Origin: Eubacterium sp. AM49-13BH
GTDB lineage: Bacteria > Bacillota > Clostridia > Lachnospirales > Lachnospiraceae
Assembly (NCBI RefSeq): GCF_003464165.1
Contig: NZ_QSEK01000059.1
Coordinates: 1 to 6,252 of the forward strand
Direction: 5' to 3'
DNA: 6,252 nt
This document shows positions 5,700-6,252 of the stretch, piece after piece. How positions within the stretch are numbered: the stretch's first letter is position 1; each line of letters opens with the position of its first letter. A model generated the notes under the pieces. It searched no databases. It was not told where the DNA came from and saw only the letters and a list, made by a program, of their open reading frames with translations. The position numbers and the translations under genes were made by a program.

Positions 5700-6252
5700 A
5701 TGATGGAATACATTTCAAGAAACGATGCATTTGAATTACTTAAGAAATACAATAAAGACCCATTTCATATTCAGCATGCGCTTACGGTAGAAGCAGTCAT
5801 GAAATGGTATGCTAATGAACTTGGCTACGGTGATGATGCAGAGTATTGGGGAATCGTAGGACTTCTTCATGATATTGATTTTGAACTTTATCCAGAGCAG
5901 CATTGTATCAAAGCACCAGAACTTTTAAGAGAGGGCGGCGTATCAGAGGATATAATTCATGGAGTAGTTTCTCATGGCTATGGAATTACAGTTGATGTTG
6001 CACCTGAGCATGAGATGGAAAAAGTGCTTTTTGCAGCGGACGAGCTTACAGGACTTATATGGGCAGCAGCGCTTATGCGTCCATCAAAGAGTACTAAGGA
6101 CATGGAACTTAAGTCATTAAAGAAGAAATATAAGAGCAAGGGCTTTGCTGCAGGATGTTCAAGAGAGGTAATTGAGCGTGGAGCAGAGCAGCTTGGCTGG
6201 GAACTTGATGAACTTCTGACGAAGACTCTTGCAGCAATGGCAGTCTCAGAAA
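5700..6252 (+). CDS. HD-domain phosphohydrolase (3' end outside the window)
   Basis: An open frame runs from ATGATG at 5700 to the window edge, 184 codons with no stop. Either ATG can be the start: GGAGG (5690-5694) lies five or eight bases upstream. Metal-ligand motifs of the HD superfamily are visible in order: H26 in FHIQHALTVE, the doublet H57-D58 in GLLHDIDFE, H92 in VVSHGYG, and D114 in AADELTGLI. A basic segment KSTKDMELKSLKKKYKSK (130-147) follows. HD proteins of this compact bacterial group are usually about 185-195 residues, so only a few codons are probably missing. They hydrolyse phosphate esters or nucleotides, but the substrate for this group is not known. It follows the Dabb gene by 34 bases without a hairpin, so the two likely share a transcript. 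Confidence 0.85.
   Translation, partial: MMEYISRNDAFELLKKYNKDPFHIQHALTVEAVMKWYANELGYGDDAEYWGIVGLLHDIDFELYPEQHCIKAPELLREGGVSEDIIHGVVSHGYGITVDVAPEHEMEKVLFAADELTGLIWAAALMRPSKSTKDMELKSLKKKYKSKGFAAGCSREVIERGAEQLGWELDELLTKTLAAMAVSE

Noticed and set aside
1..6252. CRISPR arrays, tRNA/rRNA genes, insertion sequences, attachment sites
   Set aside because: No regularly spaced repeats, no cloverleaf-like segment, no transposase or integrase frame and no flanking direct repeats were seen.

Overview
The window is AT-rich chromosomal DNA, roughly high-30s percent G+C by eye. It has strong AGGAGG-type ribosome binding sites, a preference for AGA arginine codons, and short hairpin-plus-T terminators. Together with the gene content this fits a low-GC Firmicute, most likely a gut Clostridia of the Lachnospiraceae type. 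The lineage is an inference from style and protein flavour, not from a marker gene.

Layout, left to right. (1) Bases 1-84 may hold the last codons of a gene that enters from the left; this is weak. (2) A monocistronic ECF-transporter S component (181-744, +) has its own promoter region and a textbook terminator (782-811). (3) A gene-poor strip (812-968) is unusually purine- and G-rich. (4) A MATE-family multidrug/cation antiporter (969-2369, -) is read towards the left. (5) A divergent intergenic region (2370-2541) contains a perfect 15-bp palindrome and an extended -10 promoter. (6) An O-acetylhomoserine sulfhydrylase of the MetY class (2542-3825, +) is closed by a long 18-bp-stem hairpin. 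(7) Immediately after that hairpin a new promoter starts. Its spacer and -10 are covered by a 15-bp palindrome, and it drives an XRE-type DNA-binding protein with an extra C-terminal domain (3991-4527, +) and a short HipA/CtkA-like kinase (4541-5350, +). (8) A 100-aa Dabb alpha/beta-barrel protein (5363-5665, +) and an HD-domain phosphohydrolase (5700 to the window end, +) follow with almost no gaps and no visible terminator.

The most interesting part is 3913-5350. It looks like a compact HipBA/HipBST-type toxin-antitoxin (or kinase-regulator) module. The kinase keeps the ATP-lysine, DRHxxN and DNG motifs but lacks the N-terminal subdomain of classical HipA. The upstream regulator carries an additional ~100-aa domain after its helix-turn-helix, which could play the role of the separate HipS protein. 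The palindrome on the promoter suggests autoregulation. The two downstream housekeeping-type genes appear to be in the same transcription unit. The metabolic genes (ECF transporter, MATE pump, MetY) are ordinary and each seems to be controlled separately.
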